From: Benincasa hispida
Taxonomy: Eukaryota; Streptophyta; Magnoliopsida; Cucurbitales; Cucurbitaceae
DNA length: 64,000 nucleotides
Assembly: GCF_009727055.1 (NCBI RefSeq)
Contig: NC_052352.1
Span: forward strand, 22,600,620 to 22,664,619
Direction: 5' to 3'
Positions 12,846-25,045 of this stretch are shown piece by piece. A program made the position numbers and the translations under genes. Within the stretch, counting starts at the first letter, position 1. Every line of letters begins with the position of its first letter. The notes beneath the pieces are model-generated. The model did no database searches. It saw only the letters and a program-made list of their open reading frames with translations, and was not told the origin of the DNA.

Positions 12846-13205
12846 TCCCAAAAAAAACTTGGCAATCAAGCATAACTCATCATAGAACGAACCATGTCCA
12901 ACAGGGTTCTATTTCTTCTTTCTGCAACACCGTTTTATTGAAGTGTGTCAGATGCTGTGAGTTGTGATCGAATTCCATGTTGTATTAAATAGTCAGGGAA
13001 TTTTAAGTCCATGTATTCACCACCTCGATCTGATCGAAGTGTTTTAATCTTTTTAGCTAATTGGTTCTCAACTTCTGCATTATATTCCTTGAACTTTTCA
13101 AGTGTATAGGACTTATGATGCATCATTGCATTGGGTAAATATAGCCATAACTTGAATAATCATTGATGAAGCTGGCGAAATATTCATACCCTCCTCTCGC
13201 TTTAA
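12846..13205 (-). pseudogene. Copia integrase fragment
   Basis: The minus strand reads through the Copia integrase core: YEYFASFINDYSSYGY, then LEKFKEYNAEVENQL, then the typical IKTLRSDRGGEYMDL, then NGVAERRNRTLLDMVRSMM. At least one frameshift (around 13,130) and a stop in place of Gln break it. The downstream Copia RT is absent: the adjacent LTR follows immediately, so this is a deletion remnant. No active product is expected. Confidence 0.88.
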
Positions 13206-14998
13206 CATGAAGATGAAGATGAAGATGAACTAAAAAGAAGTAGATGAAGAGAGGAGAAGAAGTACATAGTGGTTCGGCCTTAAGAATGTCTATATCCATG
13301 AGAAAACAGAATCTTGAAGAAAATGAAAAGATGAGTACAACTTTTAATTTTTCCTAATATGTATATTTTTTCAGTTCTGAGAGCTATCCTTTTATAGATT
13401 TTTAAGGGAGATGGGATTACATGTAAACTTGAAATAAAGACAAACTCTTTTACATATTAAAGTTGGATTTAATTTAACAATTTTTTTCATAGCATGAGTT
13501 AAAATCGTTCAAATCTTATAAACTCATACTACAAAGGACCAAATCAGGACAAAGACATTGACTAAATTGTTCAAAATAACAAAAAATAAATTTATTTAGG
13601 AAGTGAAGAAAGAAGTAAAGATGGTGTCAGAAGCTTTTGAATTTTAGGAAGTGATGCTCATGCAGAGAGGTCACATATATATGTAGGAATAAATATGTAG
13701 GCATTATAGAGTAGGGGGGAGTGTAAGGCATTGGGTATTTAATGTAATGGAATAGTGCCCCACATATATATTTTTGGGTTCAAATATAACCTTCTTAGTG
13801 GATGACACATACTTACTACATATGCTAAATTGAACCCAAAAAAATCATTTAATATTCTAAATCAAATTAGTTGGGATGTATTGTTTTTGTAATTTAGTTT
13901 ATATTTTATTAGCATAAAAAATTCGCATACATTTGTCGTTATCGTAGGCCTTTCGTAAATTGTTTGTCAGCTTGTTTCTTAGGTCTAGTCTTGCCTTTCA
14001 AGCTGACTTACGTGAGAGTACTCAAACCAAAGTGGTGTTGAGTCAATTGCACTCAAATGCTTAAAATAGTACAAAGAGTGTATAATTTAGCAAAATAAAG
14101 AAATTAAGGTGAGAGTCTCCTTTGGAGTTTACTTACTTCTTCAACTTTTCGGATTGTCAAATGGTGCTAGACGTTTATCTGACATTAGTCTATGGCTATG
14201 TAAAACGGTGGCAATGTCAGAGTAGTTATGGTCCTCAAGGTTTCAGAGCATCAGAACCGAGCTTAGCTCGGTTATTTTTCTATTAGTATAATTCTCCTGA
14301 TTTAGCTGGTCACTTGAAACTCGAGATTCTAACTTTCTCCTCTGAGAATATGTGTCTTTCATGTTGTCTCTCAATCTCGTAGTTAGGTTGTGAGTCTTGC
14401 TTGAGACAATTCAACATATATAATAAGTTAAAACAATGGAAGGATAAGGGTAGAAAAAGAGTATATATGTAGTGTAGTGGGAGTGTTGATGATGAGGTTG
14501 ATAGTAGCCGTATGATTAGGTTTAAAGATTTTGATTGAGTTATGATGATCCTACGGTAGTAGAAAATTAGGACACTCAAGGGGGTTTTGGTCCTACAGAA
14601 TCGATGTCTGTGCCCTATATACTATAACTATAACACCACCTACGGACTTACACACAACATATCTTAAAAGCTTTGAAAATATTACACCAAATACAAGACT
14701 TTTTAAGTAAAATAGTTAAAATGATTGCTTACGTGTCCCTTTCTTCTATTTACTTTCCCTTTTTCAAATGTCAACTCACTTCCTTCCTTCCTTCCTTCCT
14801 TTTTCAAAAGAAAATGGTAGGTAAGCGTAGCAAGCAAAACTAAAATGATTACTTCTACAGACTCACTTTTTCTTTGCTTTCAAATTTTGTTCATCTTTTC
14901 TTCAATTACATTTGGTTGTCATTTGCTATTTATCAAGTGATCCATCTAAATTCGAATTCAGTCCTTTTAAACCATTTGATTGAGGGACGTTACAATAA
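13206..14998. other. Intergenic, no gene seen
   Basis: Mixed AT-rich DNA with a GAAGAT repeat (about 13,207-13,229) and a CTTC tract (about 14,780-14,802). No conserved coding content found on either strand. Confidence 0.5.
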
Positions 14999-15545
14999 TA
15001 CTACAAGAAAAATAGCTTTCCGGAACGAGTAACGCGTTCTTAAAAGTAAAAAAACGTTACTAGAAGTATTAACAACGCATAAAAACACGTCACTATAAAT
15101 ATCGCAGTAGCCGCATAGTCATAAGTTTTAGTGACAATTTAGACACGCGCCGCCAAAACGTAACATTTAATAAGCTCATACGATACTAAAAATTTATTTT
15201 AGTAGCAACACTTTGTGTCACTATTTGTTAGATACAGTGTCATTGTAAGTTTTTCTCTAAAAATGTATTTTTAGCAACATATAACCTTGTTGCTTTACAT
15301 AGATTTTTTGCCATTACAAGTATTTTTGCAACATAGGTAAGTGTCAGTGAAACTTATATTTTTTATCATTATCAATTTCAAGCTACTTTTTTTAATAAAA
15401 AAACGTTTTTAAAATTATTTATTGGCTAAAAAGTAATATTCAATTTAATATATAAAATTGTTATCAATTTTAAAATATAGTCATCTATCGAACAAATTAA
15501 TAATCAACTAGTAACTTTGCATTTAAACGAAAACAAAAGGGAAGA

Positions 15546-17406
15546 CACTATAAGAAAAGGGGGTTTTTATAGCCTTTGAATATATCTTTTTTTCATTTTA
15601 AGCTATAGAATAGAAAGTATTTTTTTTTTTATAAAAAATGTAGGATTTTGAAAAGGCGGGAGATGGGGAAAACGGATATAGGCGGGATTTGAAAAGTGTC
15701 CTCCCCTCTTTTTCTTTATTTTCATTTTTCCATTTGCTTTCTCTCTCATTTCTTTCAATCTTCTTCCTCGTTCCCCTCTTTCTCTTCTTTTTATCTCATC
15801 TTCGTTTCTGCTTTCCTTCCTTCACTTCTTTATCTATAACCAAACACCATTTTGAGATTCTCAAACTCATTCGCAAAGCAAACGTTGTCTATCCTCGTCC
15901 AATCACTCATCTTCTCCTCGTTCTCAAGAAAACCAAGCACCGATTCGCGAATCTCATCCACAATTTCACTCATCACTATCAATTAGGCAAATTAAAAGCG
16001 CTAGTTCTTGTTCCTAAATCAAGCTTTGCTGTGAAATTTCTGAAGAGGAACAAGACATTTAGGTTAGGAAACAACAAGGGAGGTTTCTTCTTACTAATGG
16101 AAGTTCGGATCCTTATGTGATGATTAGTCGATGGATTCAACACTTTTTCGGTCCAATTTTGTATGATGTATGAGTGGCGGAGGAGGAGAAGAAGGAGAAG
16201 CAAAATGGCGTTGAAGAGATCTAGTGGGATGCAATGTTTCAGGATTCGAAACCTACTTGAAATTCAACATTTCAACAAATTCTTTTGTGTTTTTTATTTA
16301 CAAATTCATCCACCATTCTCTATTTCTTAAAAAGTTGAATGAAACATTTAATTATTACTTTGACCTTATAATCGAGTGATTTTAAAGAAAGTCACTACGT
16401 TTGGTGCTCATATATCAATTTGATTTCTTGTTTACTCTTGATTCTCATTTTGACCTCTACTGTGATTTCTTTATACAATGAATGTATCTTAGGTTAGTTT
16501 AGGTCTTCTATAACAATTAGAGGAACATTGAAATTTAGAAGACTACATATTGAGTGAAACTTGAAGTGATTATTATAGGTTATATTGCTTATGATGAAGC
16601 CTTTTAATAGCTTTATTAATTATAAGTTGTATTGCTTATGATGAAGCCTTGTGGATTTCAACGTCAATTTCACCTCAAGGAACAACTTCATCATCATCAA
16701 ATTTGTTCCCATTGCTTGACTCAAATCGACTCATGACCTTGCTTTCACTTCATCCAACTCAACAATTTCAAGCTCTTTATCCATAATCTTGATCTATTTT
16801 GACTCAAAGATAGAAGTTCAATTCCATGATGTCATAATCTTGAAAGCTGGTGAATTTTGTATTTTGTGAACTTATATAGTTAGAAATTATATTTGATATA
16901 CTTTTATTGTTGGATAATTTTTTTTTATTTTTTTTTTATTTTGTAATGTATAAATGAATTACAAAATTTCAAATATGAAAAAAGGTCATGGTATTTGATG
17001 CACTATCAAGTATTTTATGTGTATATTTAGCTAAAAATAAGTACTTGTAATGTAAACCATTTACGAAATTTCAATGTGTAAGTTAGTTATAGCATAAAAG
17101 TAAGGCTATATATATATATATATAGCATTAAGAAAAGGTTATTTTATGTTAAAGATAACATTAAAATTAAGTTATTATGCAATAAAAATAGCGTTAATAA
17201 CTGAAGTTATAAAATGTTTTCATAGAAATGTATATATGCTATATATTCTTACTCTATTATAGCATTTGATAAAGCCATGCCAAACACTATAAGAAGTCCT
17301 AGACATTTAATAATATGGGTGTCAAGACCTTCGAAAAAGGCTATAAAAGATCTATTACAATTTTTTTTTTTTTGTTAGCTATCATATTCCGTTATTTCCT
17401 ATAGTG
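15546..17406. mobile_element. Probable smaller CACTA-like element nested in the larger one
   Basis: Left end CACTATAAGAAAAGG and right end TTTCCTATAGTG are inverted. Subterminal TATAGC/GCTATA motifs recur at both ends (15,570, 15,602, 17,090, 17,105, 17,270, 17,340). A clean 3-bp target duplication is not seen: AGA lies left and GAT right, with only GA shared, so ends could be off or mutated. A 143-codon open frame at 15,689-16,120 has a hydrophobic start but no recognisable family. Confidence 0.55.
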
Positions 17407-18045
17407 GATGTATGTTTCAAGCATAGCATTATCATCGAAACAAAAGGAAAAAAATTATACAATTAGTCATATGTTTCCATAACAAATTATATGAATCTAG
17501 TTTGATCATTTTCTAAATGATGTCAAGTAATATCAACCTAAGTTACAATTTTTAAATTACATAAAGTAAAAGATGAACATAATTAGTATGAACACTATCG
17601 TAAATTTACATTTCCATCTAAAATAGAAAATACCAACTCAAATGTTTGCATTTTCATCTAAACTCTATGCATTTCCATCTAAATTCTACGAAATCTTCTA
17701 TCGAAGACCATTGAGATATAAAATCTGGCCAACCAAAAAAAAATAAAAATAAATAAGTAAGCACGTGAAAATAAAGAATGGTAAGGATGACATAATTACA
17801 TTCTTCTAGCATGCTAATTATCAACCCATTAAAAATATGACTAACAAAAATATTAACATTAGGAACTAAATTATTTTCCATGGAAGCCATGAACCACTTA
17901 TCAACAAAACTAGAAGGCAGTAACATAGCAACAATGAAATAACAGATAAACAAAACTCATTAGCTAATTCTACAACAAAATAGCATATGTCAAAGTTGAA
18001 ATGCTGAATCTAAAATCAGTTTCCTTAAAACAATGCGCAAATAGG

Positions 18046-18365
18046 AGAATATTATCAAATGGCCAGTTAGATTGTCACAAACATTTAAACTTTAATCTCC
18101 CTGTACTCTTGTTCAGTTCCTGAAACAGATCTTCATAAAACTCCTGGAATGTACACAGATAAACAATTAAGCAACAATTCTTTCACACAACAAGAAACGA
18201 ACAACCCAGCATGATGGTTCAAAATAACAAAATTTGTAAGCCACACCAAGAGAATAAGAAGTTAATTAACATAACAATAGCTCTCACATTGATCTTGGAT
18301 CTTATGAGGGTCAATTGGATTCTATTGCACGTCGACATTAGGAGTAACATAGAAGACAATAACAT
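18046..18365 (-). pseudogene. U2AF35 (U2AF small subunit) gene fragment
   Basis: Two exon pieces of the splicing factor U2AF35, which recognises the 3' splice-site AG, are visible on the minus strand. The first (about 18,365-18,283) reads VTPNVDVQ, a stop, then NPIDPHKIQDQ, matching the family segment ITPGVDAQGNPIDPRKIQDH. The second (18,143 to about 18,046) starts after a good acceptor (TGTGTACATTCCAG) and reads EFYEDLFQELNK. One frame away it continues as SLNVCDNLTGH, the start of the U2AF-homology RRM. The intron is retained, so this was copied from genomic DNA. An in-frame stop and a frameshift break it. Confidence 0.85.
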
Positions 18366-18429
18366 ATCCAAAACCAACTTAACAGTATAAGTTTGCTCGA
18401 TTGAAAAAATACTGAAATCCTTATTTCTC

Positions 18430-18604
18430 AAAATCTTCACCATCTGACTAGAGAGAGTGGAGACTAACTTTAAGGCCTTCTTCTTGGCTTTAAACTGGTG
18501 CAAATCCAGCTTCAGAACAACCTTCTGCAAGAGAGAAGAAAAGACAAATATCAAGTAACATAGTGAAAGAGAGGTAAATTGAGAAATGGAAAACAACCCT
18601 TCAT
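18430..18604 (-). pseudogene. HIPP/HMA-domain metal-binding protein gene fragment
   Basis: The minus strand shows an ATG-AAG mini-exon (18,604-18,599), an intron, an acceptor CTCTCTTGCAG, and exon 2 from 18,524 reading KVVLKLDLH and KAKKKALKLVSTLS. This is the typical first half of plant heavy-metal-associated isoprenylated proteins, whose genes commonly start with a two- to three-codon first exon. The metal-binding CxxC is not present in this part, as in several HIPPs. The donor reads AAG|GGTTG, suggesting a 1-bp insertion. The frame runs open for a while after the similarity ends and then meets the U2AF35 piece. Family call by recollection, not search. Confidence 0.7.
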
Positions 18605-19290
18605 TGCTGAGAACGGGTCGTAGGTGATAATGACTGTGATTTTCTTTTTTTCTACAAAGAAAAAATATTAGGGTTTTGGATAGAAATGGTAGAAGATAAA
18701 AATTTCAGAGTAGGAAGAAGAAGAAAAGAGGGACGATTTACGATTGCTATTGAAAACTCGTTGATTCACGATTTGGAGAGACGTCGAAACGAAAAAACCG
18801 TCGAGATTGGAAAAAAGCTGAAATAAGGGAAATCGCTGATTCATGGTTCACGATTGCTATGGGTTTGGAGCAATCATAGACGCTTGAAAAAGAAGAACAT
18901 TGAGACTGAAAATCAGAAGGAAATCAAATGAGAGGGAAGAGGAAATTAGATGAGAAAATGAGATGGGTTTGGAAAAATCAAAATAGGGGAAAGAGGGGAG
19001 GGAAAACGATTTCAAAGAGGAGAAATAGAGAGGGGTTAAAAATTTTCAATTAATTTGCTTGAAATATTGTGTACTTTTAGTGACATTGTAATATGTTGCT
19101 AAAAGTTTCTATTATTTAGCAATACTAGTTAGTACGTCACAAATTGCATTAATGACACCAATTTAAATCTTGTTACTAATAATGATATTATGCGATATAG
19201 TTTTTATTGTGTTGTTATAAACAACCTTTTAGTAATAAAATCACATGCATCACTAAATTTTTGTCGCTGAAAATTAACTTTCTCGTAGTG

Positions 19291-22200
19291 TAAGGAACAA
19301 AGTTATTTAGAGGTGGTGTAGATCGTGTAAGGAATTAATAAATCATGAAATTATTATTAATACATCATGAGGTCGGCCACAATGACTTTGAGAACTCTTT
19401 GGACTAAATAAATAGTGCAGTTAACTCTGCTACATTTGGCACAATTCTAGTCAAGTTTACATGACCTTTATTTACCTTAAGGTAAAACTGTAGTGGTTTG
19501 TGCGTAGTTTGAAATTATACAATCATTTGATCTTTAATTAATTAAATCATAGGTCTAGTCAATTTTTTTTTTTTTTTTTTAATAATTATGCTTTAAAATG
19601 TTTTAAATATCTTTAGGGTATCTATTCAATTGTTTGGATTTCATGTCTTTATTATACATTCTAATTATATTTTTTAACATCTATATTGTCAACAATATTT
19701 TAAATCCAACTTGCTACATAACGGTTGAATAACACATAATTCATGTTTAATTTTTACAATGTTATACAATTCAACGATTGATCTACTTAATAAAATTTAG
19801 GGATTAAACTCATTTTATCCATTGGTCACATAAACTTAATTATTGAGAAATTCAACTCATTTCAAATATGAAGAAATATGTTTTGTGGATTACCTTCATG
19901 CATGAAGTTGTAAGGTTTGGTAATGATATCAAACTTAAAATAATTAAAGGGAGAGGAAAAAGGGGAAAAGTGAGCCAAGTGTGGTAGCTTTATTTGTGGG
20001 GTGTGTTTTGGCCAAATCCATCAATTTGCCTATGTGTTTGGAGACAATATATTACTATAACTCATTTGGAACTAAACATCTCTTATTCACTGCCACAAGT
20101 TTTCCCTTTTACAATGTTTGGTCCTTTCAATTTTTCTTCTAACTATTCCTTTTTTTTTTCCCTTCTTTTTCAAATTTTTATACAATTTATTCTTTGGGGT
20201 TTATTATTAATTATGTAACATTTTGGGAGTAGCAGAGCAATTTTTATTTTTTTTTTTATTTTTTTTTTTTTAAAAAAACAACTAGGGTTTTGAAAATCTA
20301 CTTGTCAAAGTCAACTTATCAAAAGGAACTCTGCCTTGCCTTGTCAACACATTGTTTCCAAGTACCGAGGTAGTTTAATCTTTTAATGCAATTAGATTTA
20401 TCTTATTTCATTTTTGGGTGGTCGGCCCCTTTCTTTGCCAACGTGGACAATAGCATCCCATGTGGGATGTCCATGTCATTACCATCTAACATATTTTTAT
20501 TTCCACGTGGCACCACATGTCTTCTTTTGGTCAAACTCGTTGACCGAATCCTCCGAAAATCATAATCAAATCTCTCCCAATAAAAATAATACTTGTATCA
20601 TCGAATCGCAAATTTGTTTATTTTTTTTTAATATCGTTTTAACTAATTCATACTAGAAAAAAAAAATTCTGTTAAGTAAATAATAGTGGAAGCTAATTCA
20701 ATTTAGTGTAGCTTAAGATTTTTCTATAATTTAGTAATAAAATGTAAAATGCTACTCGTTGTTCATTTTATTATAAAACGTAGCGTTATTTTGGAGTTCA
20801 GGGTTAGGTTTTAGTCATTATATTGTTGGAAGTCTAATCTGATTTGTATAATTTGTTAGAGACATGATTTATTTATTTGTTCAATAAAGAAAAAAAAGCA
20901 TATATATAATAAATAAATCGTTATTTTAAATTTTTCTGATCAAACCAACATAATGAGATTTGATGACAAATAACCGACAATTTTTTTTTTCTTTTTGCAC
21001 AATCATAATAATCATATATGAATCAATGATCAAGTCTTGTCAAAAGTTTTAAATTTTTCTAACTTTTTAGTTTGTTATGTATGATATGTTGTGAAGAGAC
21101 AATACAAGCATCAATTATAATACACATCTATCATTTAGATACACTATAATAATTGTTCAAAAAGTAGTTTGTGTTTGAAAAAAAAAAAAGAAAGAAGAAG
21201 AAGAAGAAAAATCAAAGCTTTTAACTTATGATATAATAATTCATAATACATTAAAAGGACAAGAAAACTAGAAGCAAGAGGCAAAAACCCCACACATAAA
21301 ATGAACACAAAGGGCAATACAAACTTTTTGGCATGGCTTACATGTTAAAGAGGAAGCTCCTTATTGTCCCTTCATCAAATCCAACAAGCCTCATTCTCCC
21401 CTCTTTTGTGTGTGTTTGGACACCACAAAATATGACACTTTAGCAAAATGGGTGAAGATTTTAATGACTAAATTACAAACAATGTCTCTTAGACATAAAA
21501 AAAATACCCTAACTTTTTAAAAAGTTGCAATATTATTACTAGATCTCAACCTTTCATAAATATTTCAAAACTGCCTTAATAGAAATCCATTCGAAATTTA
21601 GATAGAATTTGAGACTTAGAATAAATATGATGGTGATGGATGAAGTCTCAATTTTCGTTTGACTTCTTATTCTTCATCCATCATTTTAGTGGATTTCAAC
21701 TACAAAGATAGTTTTAAAACGTTTAAGAAAGGGTCAAACGCAGGAAATATTCTAAAAAAGAAAAGGGTCCAAATATATTATTTAATATAAGCAAGAGTCA
21801 AATTTGGAAGTTGATGAATGATTATCCTATATAGAAAAGAAAAGAAAATGGTAGTTAGGGTCAAATGTTTGTTTGAAGGGGGAAAAAAGGCTAATTAAAA
21901 TGTAGTGAAAAGACAAAGGTAGGGCTTAAGAATCATAAGGAGTGTGATTTGGGGGTGTTTTGAGAAGGAAATGGCCAAATGACATAGCACATGACCCTTA
22001 ATTTAATTCAACATCCCATATGGAAGAGATCCCATCAGCTAAGCCCACAAAACTTTAACACCTTTTATTTTTCTTTTGTTTAAATGTGAAATTAATAAGA
22101 TTCCCATCAATTTCAATATAGCAAATCCCCTTGGATTTGTGTAATCAGCTCTATTCAATAATAACCCATGTGGGTCTCTCTTTCAATCTCTTTCTCTCTG

Positions 22201-22555
22201 TATTTTTTTTTATTCTATTTTATTTTATTTTGACAACCCATTTTAGGGCATTTTATAATATTATATGATGAATGGAATAATTTTTTCTTAAAAAAAATGT
22301 GGGTTTCTTATGGTATTTTGTTGATATGAAATTAAGAATAATTAAGATATTGGAGTATTGTGGTTTGAGAAAGATTAGTTTCTGATTAGGGAAATGTAGG
22401 AAGAAATCATATGGATATAATTACATTTTAATATAATAATGGAAATTATGTCACTAATCTTTCACCGTCCGTGCTGCCTCTAATACACTTCAAATTTATT
22501 TTTGAGTAAGATTTATAAATTTTAAAAATATTTAGTAGATTGATGGGTTATTAAT
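19291..22555. other. Intergenic, no gene seen
   Basis: AT-rich. A short GC-richer stretch at about 20,400-20,570 contains CCACGTGG (a G-box core), TTGACC/GTTGACC W-box-like words and the palindrome ATCCCATGTGGGAT, but no linked gene is seen. Long A/T homopolymers at 19,565-19,580, 20,245-20,275 and 21,180-21,190; AGA tract at about 21,190-21,208. Confidence 0.5.
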
Positions 22556-22862
22556 ACTCCATTTAATCATCATTTGGTTTTTGAAAATTAAGTCTATTTT
22601 CTTTCTATTTTTTACTATAATTTGTATCTTTCTCAAGTACAATAGTTGGATTCTTAACCAAATTCTAAAAATAAAAACAAGCTTTTAAAAGTTTTTTTTT
22701 TCTTTCAAAATTTGGCTTTGTTTTTTAAATCATTGGTAAAAACTAGATAATAAGAGGAGAACGTGGAGATAAAAATAGTATTTATAAACTTAATTTTCAA
22801 AAATAAAAAAAGTAAAAAACCCAATTGTTAGTAAACAAAGCTTAAATTTTTAAGTTTGTGTA
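22556..22862. repeat. Possible fold-back element
   Basis: The left part reads CATTTGGTTTTTGAAAATTAAG and the right part reads roughly its complement (CTTAATTTTCAAAAATAAAA ... CCCAATTGTTAGTAAACA). The arms are imperfect and the exact ends unclear. Similar AT-rich text recurs at about 40.7 and 42.3 kb. Confidence 0.35.
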
Positions 22863-23845
22863 ATAAATCTAATATTCAAATTTTCTTTTATAATTAACTG
22901 ATATATTTGATCCTTTTTTTTATAATCATTTGAATTTTTAAAAAATAAGTAGGCAAAACACAACTTTCATCTATCGATTTCTTTGTTTTCTTATTTACAT
23001 TTTATGGATGTTTTTAAAATCCAAAACAAATTTTGCAAACTAAGAAAAAATAGTTTTTATTTTTAGAACTTGTCTAGGAATTCAAAATACTCAATAAGAT
23101 TATGACTAAGAAATTATGAAAAACAATCACAATTTTTAAAAATCAAAGCTAAAATAGATCAATGATTTTTAAAATGATAAATAGATCAATGATTTATTAA
23201 ACACAAACTTAAAATCTAAAGACATATTAAACATTTTTTTTCATCTTCAAGGATATAATAGATACAAAGTTTGAAATTCGAAAATCAAAGAAGACACGAA
23301 TTTGAAGATTAAACTTATAATTTAACCTTTATAATATTTTTGTTTTTCTATTTTAGTGAAAATTTTTAATTTTTTTCCAAAAGAAAATTTATATAGTACG
23401 TTGTCATTATTTCGTTTTAATCTTTTGATGGATGTTTGACATAGTTTCAAATATTGAATTAGACAATGGAATTTTAAATGCAATTCAATTGTTGCTTGAA
23501 CTAAAGTTCATACTAAATTCATAAATGTCAATTCTATAAAGAAAGTGAAGAAAATGATAGAGATGGTGGGGCAATTACAAGAGAATGTGCTGAAATTAGT
23601 TTTTTACCTTAATATATGCTCTTTGTCAATATCAACACACTAATAAATATTATCATATAATCACTTAAACAGTTCATGACAAAAAGAAATATGAGAAAGA
23701 TGTAAGTGATTATTTTTCAAAAAAAAAAAAAAAAACTAAAATAAATATTTTGAATGGCCAAGAAACAATGTGAAATAACTCTTTAAGAAAATAATTTAAA
23801 TGACCTTTTTTTATTATTTAATAAATTAACAATATTAAGGACAAA

Positions 23846-24318
23846 CTACTTTTTCAGTCCTTAAATTTTGAAGAATAAATGTGTTTGGTCATGAATTTTT
23901 AAAATATATTTTTTTAGATCCGGGCTTTATAGAATATGTGTATTTAATTCCTTACCTTTCAAAGTATACCTTTTTAATCCCCATATTTTAAGAATATGTT
24001 TAAAAAATCCCTTAATTATTTTTTATTTTCACTCTATATAATTATATGAAATTTTGAATTACAAAAATATGTTTAAAAATAATTTTTGGAAAAAAGATAA
24101 TCTTTAAAAAATAATATTTAATTTAAAATGATAATATAAAATTAATGCATAAATTTTTAAACCTATTTTTAAAAACTCGAGGACTAAAAAGGCATAGTTT
24201 GAAAACTAAGGAATCAAATAATCTATTCTAAAAAATTTGGGGAGTAAAGCGATCTGTTTGGAAAATTCAGAAACCAAACACATGTATTCTTCAAAATTTG
24301 AGAATTACTAAAATAGGC
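23846..24318. repeat. Fold-back (MITE-like) element
   Basis: About 470 bp whose ends are inverted copies: left TTAAATTTTGAAGAATAAAT then GTGTTTGGT, right ACCAAACACATGTATTCTTC then AAAATTTGAG. The arms extend about 45-60 bp with scattered mismatches around an AT-rich centre. No coding content; no convincing target duplication identified. Confidence 0.65.
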
Positions 24319-24562
24319 AAATAAATCCTTAAAAAAAAGATATTTCTTCTACAAGTTTTCCAAGAAACTCAATGGGAAAGAGAGACAAATTGAAAGGAAA
24401 TTAAAATGGTATCTTTCATCTGTAAACTAAAAATGTTAAAATAATTAAAAGATTACTAAATACGTTGTCAAATGCTTAATTAAGAAGATATTACTTTTCT
24501 AACTCATCAGTCAAACTTCCTATCAAAGATAAATAATTAAAGTACATCATTCTTAATGAGTT

Positions 24563-25045
24563 ATAGGTAGTTTCCACTATACTCCCAAATTTTAAAATTT
24601 AACTTTGAATTTTGTTTCAAAATATATATTTGGAGTATTTTTCATTTAAATAAGTTGTAAATTGACATAAAGGCTAAAATGAAAAAAATTAAAAAATATA
24701 TGAAACATTATTTTCAACATTATTCACGCAAATTGAGTGGCGATTGATGTGTAAAAATTATTTTTTAGTAAGTATAGAAATTGACTGTTTAAATTATTTT
24801 TATGATATTTAGATCTTTTGAAGTAAAATAAAGGTTAACAACATTATATTAATCCTCACTATATAGTTGTAAATTAATATTATGTACATTGCCTAATTCT
24901 TACACATTAGATGTCATGTCACTATTCATCCTTTACTTTACTAAAATAGTTTTTTTTTACAAGGGTATTTTTGGAATAAGTTTCAAAATTTTAGAGTGAA
25001 AAATGAAGCTATTTAAAATTTAGAGTATAATTGAAACCTACCATA
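24563..25045. repeat. Second fold-back (MITE-like) element
   Basis: The ends read GGTAGTTTCCACTATACTC (from 24,566) and GAGTATAATTGAAACCTACC (to about 25,042), which are near-complementary. Similarity continues inward through TTTTGAAAC/GTTTCAAAA blocks for about 75 bp. TTATA (left) and ATAA (right) flank it, so a short TA-rich target site is possible. It is distinct from the element 250 bp upstream. Confidence 0.65.

Larger units (their letters stand above)
14999..19290. mobile_element. CACTA element carrying host gene fragments (Pack-CACTA type)
   Basis: The left terminus TACTACAAGAAAA (first base C changed to T) and right terminus TTTCTCGTAGTG form an inverted pair of the CACTA (En/Spm) type. 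The flanking bases are TAA on both sides (14,996-14,998 and 19,291-19,293), the 3-bp target duplication expected for CACTA. Subterminal zones share short motifs in both orientations (TAGTGACA, TAGCAAC, GTGTCACT). No TNP2 or Transposase_24 coding sequence is seen, so it is non-autonomous. Internally it holds a probable nested insertion (15,546-17,406) and minus-strand fragments of two host genes at 18.0-18.6 kb. Confidence 0.88.

Noticed and set aside
15689..16120. 143-codon frame with a hydrophobic N-terminus
   Set aside because: No recognisable family, biased by a TC-rich tract, and inside a non-autonomous element; kept only as a remark.
20400..20570. G-box and W-box-like words as a gene promoter
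   Set aside because: No gene starts within several kb on either side; short words occur by chance.
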